DNA of 64,000 nt. Source: Anaerolineae bacterium (GTDB taxonomy: Bacteria; Chloroflexota; Anaerolineae; Caldilineales; Caldilineaceae). Shown here piece by piece: positions 1-7,639 of the stretch. The notes under the pieces were generated by a model. The model saw only the letters and a program-made list of their open reading frames with translations, ran no database searches and was not told the origin of the DNA. Both the position numbers and the translations under genes were made by a program. Every line of letters begins with the position of its first letter. Position 1 is the stretch's first letter. The stretch covers positions 20,562 to 84,561 of the forward strand of contig JAUIHI010000030.1 of NCBI GenBank assembly GCA_030432295.1, written 5' to 3'.

Positions 1-980
1 AGCCCACGGGCCGCTACCCGGACGCCCGTCCCCAGCGCATCGACTTCGGACCGACCCAGCCGATCATCCAAAAGCGCTGGGATCACATCACACCGGGCAA
101 GCACTCGTCGGAACTCTTTGCTGAGACGGCCATCGACTTTCTGGCTGAACATAAAAGCGACGACCCCTTCCTGCTCTACGTGGCCTTTATGGCTCCCCAC
201 GACCCCCGCACAATGCCCAAAGAGTATCAGGAGATGTACGACCCGGACGCCATCGACCTGCCGGAAAACTTTCTGGCCGTCCACCCCTTCGACAACGGGG
301 AGATGGATGTGCGGGACGAACTGCTGGCTGCCAAACCCCGTGACCCCGTGGAGATTCGCCGCCATCTGGCCGACTACTACGGGATGATCAGCCATCTGGA
401 CGCGCAGATCGGGCGTATTCTGGACGCGCTGGATGAGAGCGGCCACGGCGAGGATACGCTGATTGTCTTTGCCGGGGACAACGGGCTGGCCCTGGGCCGT
501 CACGGGTTGATGGGCAAGCAGAGCCTCTACGATCATAGCGTCCACGTGCCGCTGATCTTCGCGGGGCCGGGTGTGCTAGCCGGTCAACAGACCGACGCTC
601 GCGCCTACCTCCTCGACATCTACCCGACCCTCTGCGATCTGATGGGGCTGCCCACGCCGCCGTCAGTGGACGGCCAGAGCCTGCGCCCGGCCATTCAGGA
701 GGGCGCGCCGGGCCGGGAGACCCTCTACTTCGCCTATCAGGACATCCAGCGGGCCGTGTTGGGGGAGCGCTACAAACTCATCGAATACTGTGTGGATGGG
801 ACGCGCCACACCCAGCTTTTCGATATGCAGACCGATCCCCTGGAAATGAATGACCTGTCCGCGCTGCCCGAATACGCCCCCGAAATTGCTGCCCTGCGCC
901 AGGAAATGCAGCAGGCGCGGGTGGAATACAATGACGTGCAGGCGCAGGGGCAACGCTTCTGGGAGCAGTACAAAGTCTAA
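1..980 (+). CDS. Sulfatase family protein, C-terminal part (5' end outside window)
   Basis: The reading frame is open from base 3 and ends with TAA at 978-980; the start and the catalytic Cys/Ser segment lie upstream of the window. The visible part has the alkaline-phosphatase-fold features of the sulfatase family: a VAFMAPHDP strand, a YYGMISHLDAQIGRILDAL helix, and VFAGDNGLALGRHGLMGKQSLYDHS, which carries the metal-binding Asp-Asn pair and the later Lys. The C-terminal LFDMQTDPLEMNDL motif is typical of arylsulfatase-A-like proteins. The family hydrolyses sulfate esters, often on sugars. The substrate cannot be told, nor whether a signal peptide exists. A second family member lies at 5861-7393. 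Confidence 0.9.
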   Translation, partial: PTGRYPDARPQRIDFGPTQPIIQKRWDHITPGKHSSELFAETAIDFLAEHKSDDPFLLYVAFMAPHDPRTMPKEYQEMYDPDAIDLPENFLAVHPFDNGEMDVRDELLAAKPRDPVEIRRHLADYYGMISHLDAQIGRILDALDESGHGEDTLIVFAGDNGLALGRHGLMGKQSLYDHSVHVPLIFAGPGVLAGQQTDARAYLLDIYPTLCDLMGLPTPPSVDGQSLRPAIQEGAPGRETLYFAYQDIQRAVLGERYKLIEYCVDGTRHTQLFDMQTDPLEMNDLSALPEYAPEIAALRQEMQQARVEYNDVQAQGQRFWEQYKV

Positions 981-1119
981 AACAGGGACACGGATTGACA
1001 CGAACGAGACAGATTCATACAGGTTCAATCTGCGCAATCTGTGTCATCTGTGAAATCTGCGTCCCCATCTTTCCCGCAACGCACAATTCATAACTCTCAC
1101 CTCAAAAGGAGAAAACCTC
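981..1119. repeat. Intergenic word-repeat stretch
   Basis: The gap between the sulfatase and the FKBP gene holds imperfect runs of the words GACACG/GACAGATTCA and AATCTG-TGTCATCTG-TGAAATCTG (about 988-1070). The same words recur at 1930-1950 and 2068-2102. No coding potential is seen. The ribosome-binding site of the next gene lies at its 3' end. Confidence 0.5.
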
Positions 1120-1599
1120 TTGCCTATCACCAAAAATAGCGTCGTCGCCTTTGCCTACACCCTCACCGACGACGAGGGCGAAGTCATCGACAGCGCCGAC
1201 ACCCAGAACCCCCTGGCCTATCTCCACGGCCACAGCCAACTGATCCCTGGGATGGAAAATGCCCTGTCCGGTCGGGAAGTGGGGGACAGCTTCAGTATCG
1301 TCCTGCCCCCGGCAGAAGCCTATGGCGTCTACGACGAGAATCTGGCCGGAGCGGTGCCCCGCTCGGCTTTTGAGGGTGTGGATACAGTGGAAGTGGGGAT
1401 GCAGTTCCAGATGGAATTTCCAGGTGGACTGCGCGTAGTCACAGTGAGCAATGTGGATGACCAGCACGTGACGGTGGACGGCAATCATCCCCTGGCCGGG
1501 GAGACCCTGCATTTCGACATCGAAGTCGTCTCTATTCGGCCTGCCACGAAGGACGAGATCGAGCACCAACACGCCCACGGGCCGGGCGGCCACCACTGA
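1120..1599 (+). CDS. SlyD-like FKBP-type peptidyl-prolyl isomerase
   Basis: The 159-residue protein opens with the FKBP signature (VVAFAYTLTDDEGEVIDSAD), followed by the PLAYLHGHSQLIPGMENAL strand and helix and the GDSFSIVLPPAEAYGVYDE turn seen in SlyD. The inserted IF-type flap (about 70-125) has chaperone activity in SlyD. The tail EHQHAHGPGGHH is His-rich, as in metal-binding SlyD proteins. It is probably a cytoplasmic folding helper and nickel-type metal binder; the metal role is inferred. The start is a TTG with AAAGGAGA seven bases upstream, which supports it over later codons. Confidence 0.9.
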   Translation: MPITKNSVVAFAYTLTDDEGEVIDSADTQNPLAYLHGHSQLIPGMENALSGREVGDSFSIVLPPAEAYGVYDENLAGAVPRSAFEGVDTVEVGMQFQMEFPGGLRVVTVSNVDDQHVTVDGNHPLAGETLHFDIEVVSIRPATKDEIEHQHAHGPGGHH

Positions 1600-1642
1600 T
1601 GTGTCAATCGAGTTGTACAGACGGAAAAGATGAGTTTACTGC

Positions 1643-1711
1643 AAAAACCGAGTTTTTTGTGCAGATCGCCCGGATTTCCAGGAGTGATTCGGTCTCAAAA
1701 ACTCGGTTTTT
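1643..1711. terminator. Hairpin with AAAAACCGAG / CTCGGTTTTT arms
   Basis: Arms at 1643-1657 and 1697-1711 pair over at least ten bases. They lie shortly after the FKBP gene and end in a T-run, so the hairpin may terminate its transcript. The 39-base loop is long for a classic intrinsic terminator. Confidence 0.4.
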
Positions 1712-1720
1712 AGCCTTTTT

Positions 1721-1895
1721 GGGCGTGGTTCATTTTGCCGTCAAACGATCTTTACAAATAGTGAGGAGTAAGCACACCGAGAGGAGTGCCGCACGCCCAC
1801 GTGCGGCGATGACTCGACCACGCCCGGCACGTGGGCGTGCCTACTCCTCGTCTCGAATTGGTAAGATGCCGAACCCTTCCAATGAACCACGCCCC
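1721..1895. mobile_element. MITE-like palindromic element, family 1, copy A
   Basis: A roughly 175-base non-coding element bounded by the inverted ends GGGCGTGGTTCATT and its complement AATGAACCACGCCC. An inner inverted repeat contains GAGGAGTA-GCAC and CACGTGGGCGTG blocks. A second copy in the opposite orientation lies at 51749-51902, with the same block order when reverse-complemented, including the GGCATCTTACCAATTCG and ATTTGTAAAGATC tracts. There is no coding capacity, so it is probably moved in trans or is an old relic. Confidence 0.75.
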
Positions 1896-1988
1896 TTTTT
1901 GCAGTGGAGCCATAAGATGGAACACCGATTCAATCTGTGAAAATCTGTATTGGTCAAGATGAGGATGGAATAAGCTGGACGCAGATAA

Positions 1989-2036
1989 ACGCAGATAGAC
2001 GCTGATTTTTGACTCTGAATCAGCGTCTATCTGCGT
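1989..2036. repeat. 19-base-arm hairpin, ACGCAGATAGACGCTGATT word family
   Basis: Perfect arms at 1989-2007 and 2018-2036 around a ten-base loop. The same words form another hairpin at 51666-51734. It sits in the 589-base gene-free region 1600-2188, which otherwise holds only the hairpin at 1643, the MITE copy and AATCTGTG word repeats. I see no gene in that region. Confidence 0.6.
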
Positions 2037-2188
2037 CCCCTTCCTTTTCCAGCATCCTCCTGACCATTGCACAATCTGTGAAAATCTGTGTCATCTGTTG
2101 ATGATTTTCGCCGTTATCGGTGTCAGCCGGTTGTGTTGCCTAAACTGCGGGTCACGTGGCCGGGGCGTAGGGGCGATTCCGTCGTATT

Positions 2189-3481
2189 CTACTTGGCCGG
2201 TGGCTGCAGCAGTTCTGCTGGCACATTGGGTTGCCCATTTAGGGTGAGCAAAAATGCTTTCAGCGCGCCAAGCTGCTCTGCTGTAAAGTCCAGCGGGAGT
2301 AGATCCGAGTGGCCGGGGAAGGCGGGCGGCGCGGCATTGTAGTGGACCAGCACAGCGTCCAGATCAGCCAGACTCCCGTTGTGCATATAGGGGGCCGTTT
2401 GGCCTACATTGCGCAGGCTGGGGGTTTTGAACGCGCCTCTCAATTCAATACCTTCCAGTTTGATAAAGCGCAATTCCTGGCAGGAGGGAGCAGGGGCATC
2501 GCTGAAGTCCCCCAGACAATTGAAGGGATCGTCCCTGGCCTGGCTCGCTCCGTCAATTCGACCGCTGTCCAGAACTTCGTCGGGAGTCCCTGTCAGCCCG
2601 ATATTGTGAAATGTCCCATTGGAAAAGAGCGGCCCATTGTGACAATCGGTGCAGTTGGCCTCGCCGATAAAAAGACGCAGGCCGGTCGCCTCCTCTCGGG
2701 TGAAAAGAGAATTCATCTGCTCGGTGTCGTTAGCAGCCACAGCTTGCGCATAGTCGTCGAAGCGACTGCGGCCCGGCAGGATACGCCGCTCGTAGGCGGC
2801 AAGGGCTTTGCCGATATTGGCATAGACCACATCGATCTGTGTCTGGTCTGCCTGGGACATACCCGCCCAGGCAGACTGTTCTTCGTCGTTGCCAAAGGGT
2901 CCAGCCGTCGGGGGGAAGGCGCTGGGATCAGAAATGTCTGGCAGGGGGCCAAAAATGGCTTCGTAGGGCTGGCGATAAAACGCCGCCACTCTCTGGGCAT
3001 ATTGGGCACGGGTCCCGCTGTGCTCCACAGCCGCCTCCAGGGGTGTCAGCGCCTGTGCCCATTGGCTGTCCCGCCGACCATCCCAGTAGAACCAGGCGTT
3101 ATAGGCCGTGCCCACAATTGTCGGCGTATGTCGTTTGGTTGTGCCCCGGCCCACATCTGCGCGTACCAGCCCATCGGTGAAGTAGCGATCGGGCTGGTGG
3201 CAACTGGCACAGGCAACCGCGTCGTCGCCGCTGAATCGTGCATCGAAAAAGAGCGCGTGGCCCAGTTCTGCGGCCCGAGAATCGTCGCCCACCCTATTGG
3301 ATGGGTCGGGTGGCAGGGGGGGCAAGGTGTCAATAGATAGGGAAGCGATGATGGCGCGCTGCTCATCGCTCCAGGCGTGGGGCGCAGATGCCCCCGGTAG
3401 CCATCCACTGAGCGCGGCCACTCCCAGGCCTGTCAGGGAGACAAGCAAAAGCGCGACAGTAAGAAGACTTGATTTTTTCAT
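2189..3481 (-). CDS. Di-heme cytochrome c peroxidase / MauG-family protein
   Basis: The 430-residue protein has an N-terminal signal segment (about 1-33) and two c-type heme sites, CASCH at about 91-95 and CTDCH at about 276-280. Around them are family landmarks such as PTIVGTAYNAWFYWDGR, GEANCTDCHNGPLFSNGTFHNIG and GAFKTPSLRNVGQTAPYMHNGS. Family members reduce hydrogen peroxide or oxidise protein or small substrates outside the membrane using cytochrome c electrons. It follows the YtkA-like lipoprotein gene with a two-base gap, so the pair is co-transcribed and probably works at the same extracellular site. The physiological substrate cannot be decided. Confidence 0.9.
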   Translation of the reverse strand: MKKSSLLTVALLLVSLTGLGVAALSGWLPGASAPHAWSDEQRAIIASLSIDTLPPLPPDPSNRVGDDSRAAELGHALFFDARFSGDDAVACASCHQPDRYFTDGLVRADVGRGTTKRHTPTIVGTAYNAWFYWDGRRDSQWAQALTPLEAAVEHSGTRAQYAQRVAAFYRQPYEAIFGPLPDISDPSAFPPTAGPFGNDEEQSAWAGMSQADQTQIDVVYANIGKALAAYERRILPGRSRFDDYAQAVAANDTEQMNSLFTREEATGLRLFIGEANCTDCHNGPLFSNGTFHNIGLTGTPDEVLDSGRIDGASQARDDPFNCLGDFSDAPAPSCQELRFIKLEGIELRGAFKTPSLRNVGQTAPYMHNGSLADLDAVLVHYNAAPPAFPGHSDLLPLDFTAEQLGALKAFLLTLNGQPNVPAELLQPPAK

Positions 3482-3483
3482 AG

Positions 3484-3963
3484 CTATTTCAATTGCAGAT
3501 CAAATACGGCTGTGTCGCTTTGACCACCAGCAGTGATGGTAGCGGTGATCACCCAGGAACCAGCCATATTGAACTTCATGCCTTCCAGCAGATAATTGCC
3601 ATTGCCCCGGTTTTCGGTTATTTGGGGTGTGGTGGGCAGGCCGTGGCTGTGTGCGGGCATCGAGCCTTCCACATCAATTCGGGCGTCTGTGACATCCACG
3701 CCATCACCGGTCTGCACGTGGAGAAGCCAGGAGTGAATTGTGTTGATCGTCACAGGGTCCATCTGGCTAGTGGCAGTCACTGTAAAGAGGCCATCGGTGC
3801 TTGTGGCCGGTGGCAGTGCATCCGCGGCCATAGAGCCACCGCCGGGCATAGACATCCCATCCATCCCTGTATCAGCAGCGGGTGATGCGGTTGGGGAGGT
3901 ACAAGCGGCGAAAAAGAAGAGCGCGCAAGAAAGTGTAAAGAGAGAGATTGTGTGACGAAACAT
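3484..3963 (-). CDS. YtkA/FixH-like domain lipoprotein with Met-rich linker
   Basis: The 159-residue protein starts with a lipoprotein signal peptide ending in the lipobox FAAC (Cys about 21), so it should be anchored on the outer face of the membrane. A Met/Gly-rich linker (MDGMSMPGGGSM) follows, a composition often linked to copper binding. The C-terminal domain has the YtkA-like pattern VEGSMPAHSHGLPTTPQIT then GNYLLEGMKFNMAGSWVI. The function of this domain is not well known. Tight coupling to the di-heme peroxidase gene suggests a redox or metal partner role, which is inferred. GGAGAAG lies just upstream of the ATG. Confidence 0.75.
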   Translation of the reverse strand: MFRHTISLFTLSCALFFFAACTSPTASPAADTGMDGMSMPGGGSMAADALPPATSTDGLFTVTATSQMDPVTINTIHSWLLHVQTGDGVDVTDARIDVEGSMPAHSHGLPTTPQITENRGNGNYLLEGMKFNMAGSWVITATITAGGQSDTAVFDLQLK

Positions 3964-4199
3964 GAAACTTCTCCTCTACTTGTGTGGGGGATTTAACAAA
4001 TAGGGTACACAGCTACTAGCCGCGATACTGCAAGCGCTACGCTCCTTCCATTATAAACAGTAATTGCCATTCTTTGCTATTATGGCGGCTGGCTGACTCT
4101 TGCCCCTGGGGCCAATAGCGCATAGCATTTTCTTCCCTTATCAGTGTTCATCAGCGGCTATTTACAGACGGTTATGTATAATCCGGAAAGGCAGAGCAA

Positions 4200-4643
4200 A
4201 TGAGAGAAGCGCTTGCGCAATTGTGGAGCGGATACCCCGTTCTTCTCGACATCCCCGTGGCCTGGGGCGATATGGACGCCTTCCAGCACGTGAACAACAC
4301 CGTCTACTTTCGCTGGATGGAGAGCGGTCGTATCGCCTACTTCACCCGGATGGATGTGCCCGGCTTCCGGGATATGTCCGGCGTGGGGCCGATTCTGGCC
4401 TCCACCCAATGCCGCTACCGCATCCCCCTCACCTTCCCCGACACTGTGACCGTCGCCAGCCGCATCGTCTCGGTGGAGGAAGACCGCATGACAATGGAGC
4501 AGATCGTCGTCAGCCACCAGCACGCCAAAATCGCGGCCATCGGCAGCGGGGTGATTGTCACCTTCGATTATGTGGCAGGTCGCAAAGCCCCGGTCCCGGA
4601 TTTGGTGCGGGCGCGGGTGGCGGAGATTGAAGGGGGAAAATAG
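4200..4643 (+). CDS. 4HBT hotdog-fold acyl-CoA thioesterase
   Basis: The 147-residue protein matches the YbgC/FadM-type hotdog family: VAWGDMDAFQHVNNTVYFRWMESGRIAYF, with the catalytic Asp in the GDMDAFQHVNN motif, and later RIVSVEEDRMTMEQIVV. Such enzymes hydrolyse acyl-CoA thioesters in the cytoplasm. The exact acyl chain cannot be read from sequence. The length is normal for the family. A TATAAT-like hexamer sits at 4177-4182, unusually close to the ATG at 4200, so the leader would be very short. Confidence 0.85.
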   Translation: MREALAQLWSGYPVLLDIPVAWGDMDAFQHVNNTVYFRWMESGRIAYFTRMDVPGFRDMSGVGPILASTQCRYRIPLTFPDTVTVASRIVSVEEDRMTMEQIVVSHQHAKIAAIGSGVIVTFDYVAGRKAPVPDLVRARVAEIEGGK

Positions 4644-4703
4644 ACGAGGGAAAATAGATGAGGGAAAATAGATGAGGGACGGCGAATCACTTCGCCGTCC
4701 CTC
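4632..4703. repeat. GAGGGAAAATAGA tandem words plus GGCGAA-TCAC-TTCGCC hairpin
   Basis: After the thioesterase gene come tandem copies of a word reading GA(T/C)GAGGGAAAATAGA. Then an inverted pair GAGGGACGGCGAA / TTCGCCGTCCCTC closes over four bases. It lies between convergent genes and could terminate both transcripts. Confidence 0.5.
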
Positions 4704-4711
4704 GTCGGCTG

Positions 4712-5023
4712 TCATCCGTCTGCGGTCGTTTTCTTTCTCACCCGCTGCTTCCCCTTGCCCGGAACCCGCTCGATCACCCCCCGGGCTTCCAAGTCCAGCT
4801 TGACAGTCATCATCCACCAGCCGGGGGAGGTGCTTTCCCGTAGTTCCGCTGGCAGAAGGGCAACGATGCCGTCTATCAATGGCTGCAACTCGATGCCGGT
4901 CTCGTCGTTGGGGATCACCTGCATAGCAGCGTCCCGGTAGGCGTCGTAGGTGGCTTTGGTCACACGGCCACCCTTTTTGGTCGGGTCGGGGTGCAGGGCT
5001 TCGTACATTTCTGTGTCGCTCAC
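4712..5023 (-). CDS. DUF6958-like small protein
   Basis: The 103-residue protein resembles the uncharacterised DUF6958 family by memory of its pattern: an N-terminal KGGRVTKATYDAYRDAAMQVIP segment and SPGWWMMTVKLDLEARGVIERVP near the end. The second part looks like a winged-helix-type surface, but that is a guess. The start is GTG, with AAAGGAGA six bases upstream. No function is known. It is transcribed divergently from the gene at 5128. Confidence 0.6.
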   Translation of the reverse strand: MSDTEMYEALHPDPTKKGGRVTKATYDAYRDAAMQVIPNDETGIELQPLIDGIVALLPAELRESTSPGWWMMTVKLDLEARGVIERVPGKGKQRVRKKTTADG

Positions 5024-5034
5024 TGGGCTTCTCC

Positions 5035-5065
5035 TTTACAATTGATGGTGGGTTTCGCCTATAAT
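5035..5065 (+). promoter_or_regulatory. Candidate sigma70-type promoter for the gene at 5128
   Basis: TTTACA at 5035-5040 and TATAAT at 5060-5065, with a 19-base spacer that is slightly long. The start of the downstream gene lies about 63 bases further. Confidence 0.45.
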
Positions 5066-5127
5066 AGAGAAGAGTGTAGCAATCCGTCAAGTCTGGCGAT
5101 TTGAACGAAAGATACAAGGAGAACCAA

Positions 5128-5781
5128 ATGAGCGACCAAACCCGGCCCTGTGGGGCGCTGACAAAGGCGGGCGATCCCTGCAAAAATAACGCACAGGACG
5201 GCTCGGACTACTGCTATATCCACCGCAACTACCAACCGGACGTTGTGCCAGTTGCTGCCAAGACGCCCCAGCCCACCGCCCCGGCTGCGGGGATGGACCG
5301 GGAGGAGTTTCGCCAATTGGTAGCCGAACTCAACGCGCTGGCGGAACAGTTGCGCGGGATTGATGCCCGTTTCACCCCGCCGCCGCTGACGCTGGAAGGG
5401 CTGGGCGCGCTCCTGCAAGAGAATATCTACCGCTTCACCCCCCAGGCCCAGCGGGAGATTATTGACACCCTGCGTTCCAGTTTCGCAGGCACAACCAAAG
5501 AGGATTTAGTCAACCCCGAGACGTGGAAGGGTTTCTGGTTTGTGCTCAATTATATGGCCCAGAACCAGCGTCAGGAAGCACAGGCCAAACTCAACCGGCA
5601 ATTGGAGCGCATCCCTGGCTTTGCGTTGCTGGGCGATCTGGCCGCTGGGCTGAAGGACGCCAAGCCCAGCGATTTCCTGGAGCCGGACACGTGGAAGGGG
5701 CTGTACTACATTCTCGACTATTCGGCCAAGACGCAGATTGAGCAGATGAAACAGCGCATTCTGGGGCAGGACGAAGAGTAG
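5128..5781 (+). CDS. Unknown protein with N-terminal Cys/His finger and internal repeat
   Basis: The 217-residue protein opens with CGALTKAGDPCKNNAQDGSDYCYIH, a CX8CX10CX2H-spaced motif. It is seen in several small bacterial families and probably binds zinc. A Pro/Ala linker follows, then a helical region. Two related segments, EDLVNPETWKGFWFVLNYM (about 129-147) and SDFLEPDTWKGLYYILDYS (about 185-203), point to an internal duplication. No enzymatic motif is visible. The ATG at 5128 is chosen because AAGGAG lies seven bases before it; the frame is open further upstream only through a TTG. The function is not known. Confidence 0.6.
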   Translation: MSDQTRPCGALTKAGDPCKNNAQDGSDYCYIHRNYQPDVVPVAAKTPQPTAPAAGMDREEFRQLVAELNALAEQLRGIDARFTPPPLTLEGLGALLQENIYRFTPQAQREIIDTLRSSFAGTTKEDLVNPETWKGFWFVLNYMAQNQRQEAQAKLNRQLERIPGFALLGDLAAGLKDAKPSDFLEPDTWKGLYYILDYSAKTQIEQMKQRILGQDEE

Positions 5782-5786
5782 GTATT

Positions 5787-5856
5787 GGTATTGGGTATTC
5801 GATATTGGGTTGTGATGATTTGTCGCATCACAACCCAATATCGAATACCCAATACC
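5787..5856. terminator. 31-base perfect hairpin, ATTGGGTATT word family
   Basis: Arms at 5787-5817 and 5826-5856 are perfectly complementary around an eight-base loop. The hairpin fills the gap between two convergent genes and is probably a bidirectional transcript end. The same word set builds hairpins at 31352-31420 and 55236-55312. Confidence 0.7.
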
Positions 5857-5860
5857 TGTT

Positions 5861-7393
5861 TTACGCACCTGCGATCCGGGCCATCCGCGTCCCCTCCCGC
5901 TGGATTTCGGCCTGGACGAATTGTAGCAGCAGATCGCTCTTGACCGCCCCATAGGCCGGGTCGTCCCAGCGGTTGTGTAGTTCGCCCGGATCGGCCTGCA
6001 AATCGAAGAGTTCGCCGTAGGCAGCGTCCCGATAGACGGTGACTTTGTAGCGCTCGGTGATGAGGGTGCGCAGGTCAACGGTTGTGGGGTTGTGACGGTT
6101 CTCCACCAGCGCCCAGGACCGGGCCGATTCGCTTTCGCCTGTCCACACGGGCAACTGATTCACCCCCTGCATTGCGCCCGGTGCGTCGATGCCCGCCGCG
6201 GCCAGAAAAGTCTGCGGATAGTCCACCAGACTTTGCAGCGCGCTGGAAACCTTCCCAGCAGGCACGTGACCTGGCCAACGCGCAATCATCGGCACGCGGA
6301 TCACATCCTCGTAGTGGAACGGCCCTTTGGCGATCAGCCCGTGCTGGCCCAGAAAATGGCCGTGATCCGTCGTGAAGACGACCAGCGTATTCCCGGCCAG
6401 CCCGCTCTCCTCCAGATAGTCCAGCATCTTTCCAATTTCGTGATCGATGAAGCTGATCATCCCGTAGTAGCAGGCCAGACTGCGCCGCATCTCCTCCTCT
6501 GTGTGCAGGTGGGAGTGAAAGCCGTGAACCTCGTGGCCGCCCGGCTCCCGATAGTCGGAGAAGTCCGGGTTTTCTTCCTGTGTGCGGGCGAAGTGGGGCG
6601 GCATATCGTCGAACTCGCCCGGTGTGTAGCTGGGCAGGTCCAGTGTCGCCGGGTCGTACATCGACGCCCACGGCTCTGGCAGCACATAGGGCGGGTGGGG
6701 ATCGAAGAAGCTGGCCCACTGGAAGAAGGGCGTGCCCTCCTCCACGCAGCGCTGCATATTGGCGATGGAGCGCTCGGCTACCCAGCGGGTGTGGTGGAAT
6801 TCCTCCGGCAAATCCCAGGTCAGGGCATCCCGCATATACCAGGGACCCGCGTATTTGTCGTTTGGGTTCTTCGGCCATTCCTGAAAATAGTCCTGCCAGT
6901 TCGCCAGCCCCTTCTCCTCCATCCACAGTGCGTAGTGCTGCCCCGCGTGGGATTCATTGGCGTGCATCCGTCCGGTTTCGATGTGATTGAAGCCGTACCA
7001 CGGCCCCTGAAAATCCCGCCAGAAGTCCAAATCCCGCAGGATCGGCTGGCGCTCAATGGATTCGCTGCCCGGCGCGCTGGCCAGGGGCTGGAAGTGGGCC
7101 TTGCCGATGAGGGTGGCGTCGTAGCCGTTGGCCTGGAAGACATCGCCCACAGTAGGCACGTCCTCCGCCAGCTTCACGCCGATGGCCCAGCAGCCGTGGC
7201 TGGACGGATAGAGGCCGGTGATGAGGCTGGCCCGGGTGGGGGAGCAGGTGGGGTTGGGGCAATAGGCCCGGTCGAAGCGGGTTCCTGCCGCGGCCAGACG
7301 GTCCAGATTGGGCGTCTTTACCTGGGGATTGACGACGCCCAGGCCGGTGTAGTGGTGCTGGTCGGTGGAAATGAAAAGAATGTTGGGTTTCAC
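5861..7393 (-). CDS. Sulfatase (formylglycine type)
   Basis: The 510-residue protein starts MKPNILFISTDQ, with the first metal Asp, and carries the C-x-P-x-R formylglycine motif as CSPTR at Cys50, followed by SLITGLYPSSHG. Later come FFDPHPPY, the VVFTTDHGHFLGQHGLIAKG metal site, and LFDLQADPGELHNRWDDP. It should hydrolyse sulfate esters, and activity would need a formylglycine-generating enzyme encoded elsewhere. No signal peptide is visible, so it may be cytoplasmic and act on imported sulfated sugars. It is divergent from the ABC importer at 7640, and a functional link is inferred only from position. Confidence 0.93.
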   Translation of the reverse strand: MKPNILFISTDQHHYTGLGVVNPQVKTPNLDRLAAAGTRFDRAYCPNPTCSPTRASLITGLYPSSHGCWAIGVKLAEDVPTVGDVFQANGYDATLIGKAHFQPLASAPGSESIERQPILRDLDFWRDFQGPWYGFNHIETGRMHANESHAGQHYALWMEEKGLANWQDYFQEWPKNPNDKYAGPWYMRDALTWDLPEEFHHTRWVAERSIANMQRCVEEGTPFFQWASFFDPHPPYVLPEPWASMYDPATLDLPSYTPGEFDDMPPHFARTQEENPDFSDYREPGGHEVHGFHSHLHTEEEMRRSLACYYGMISFIDHEIGKMLDYLEESGLAGNTLVVFTTDHGHFLGQHGLIAKGPFHYEDVIRVPMIARWPGHVPAGKVSSALQSLVDYPQTFLAAAGIDAPGAMQGVNQLPVWTGESESARSWALVENRHNPTTVDLRTLITERYKVTVYRDAAYGELFDLQADPGELHNRWDDPAYGAVKSDLLLQFVQAEIQREGTRMARIAGA

Positions 7394-7501
7394 AATCTTA
7401 TCCTGTGGCGTGGGTGGATCGATGCAAAAATAGTGTAGCAGAAAAGGTTCTCCCTGTCAGGTATCTCCAAAACTGGAATGTGTTCGTCACAGAAATGCCA
7501 T

Positions 7502-7530
7502 TTGACATTTCAAAAAATCCGCTGTATGGT
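7502..7530 (+). promoter_or_regulatory. Sigma70-type promoter for the family-5 ABC operon
   Basis: TTGACA at 7502-7507 and TATGGT at 7525-7530, separated by 17 bases, with a TG just before the -10. It is about 110 bases before the substrate-binding protein start. Confidence 0.6.
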
Positions 7531-7639
7531 ATCGTTGTCATCCCACAAGTTCGACACCCTGTACCACTACAACCCATATTTTCATTTGTATTCCCGTCCA
7601 TCGGAACCGTTTCCATCTACCCCACGGAGGAAAGACAGT

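Noticed and set aside
1599..1940. 113-codon open frame after the FKBP gene
   Set aside because: It runs through a hairpin and the MITE copy, with no ribosome site and low-complexity Arg/Pro content.
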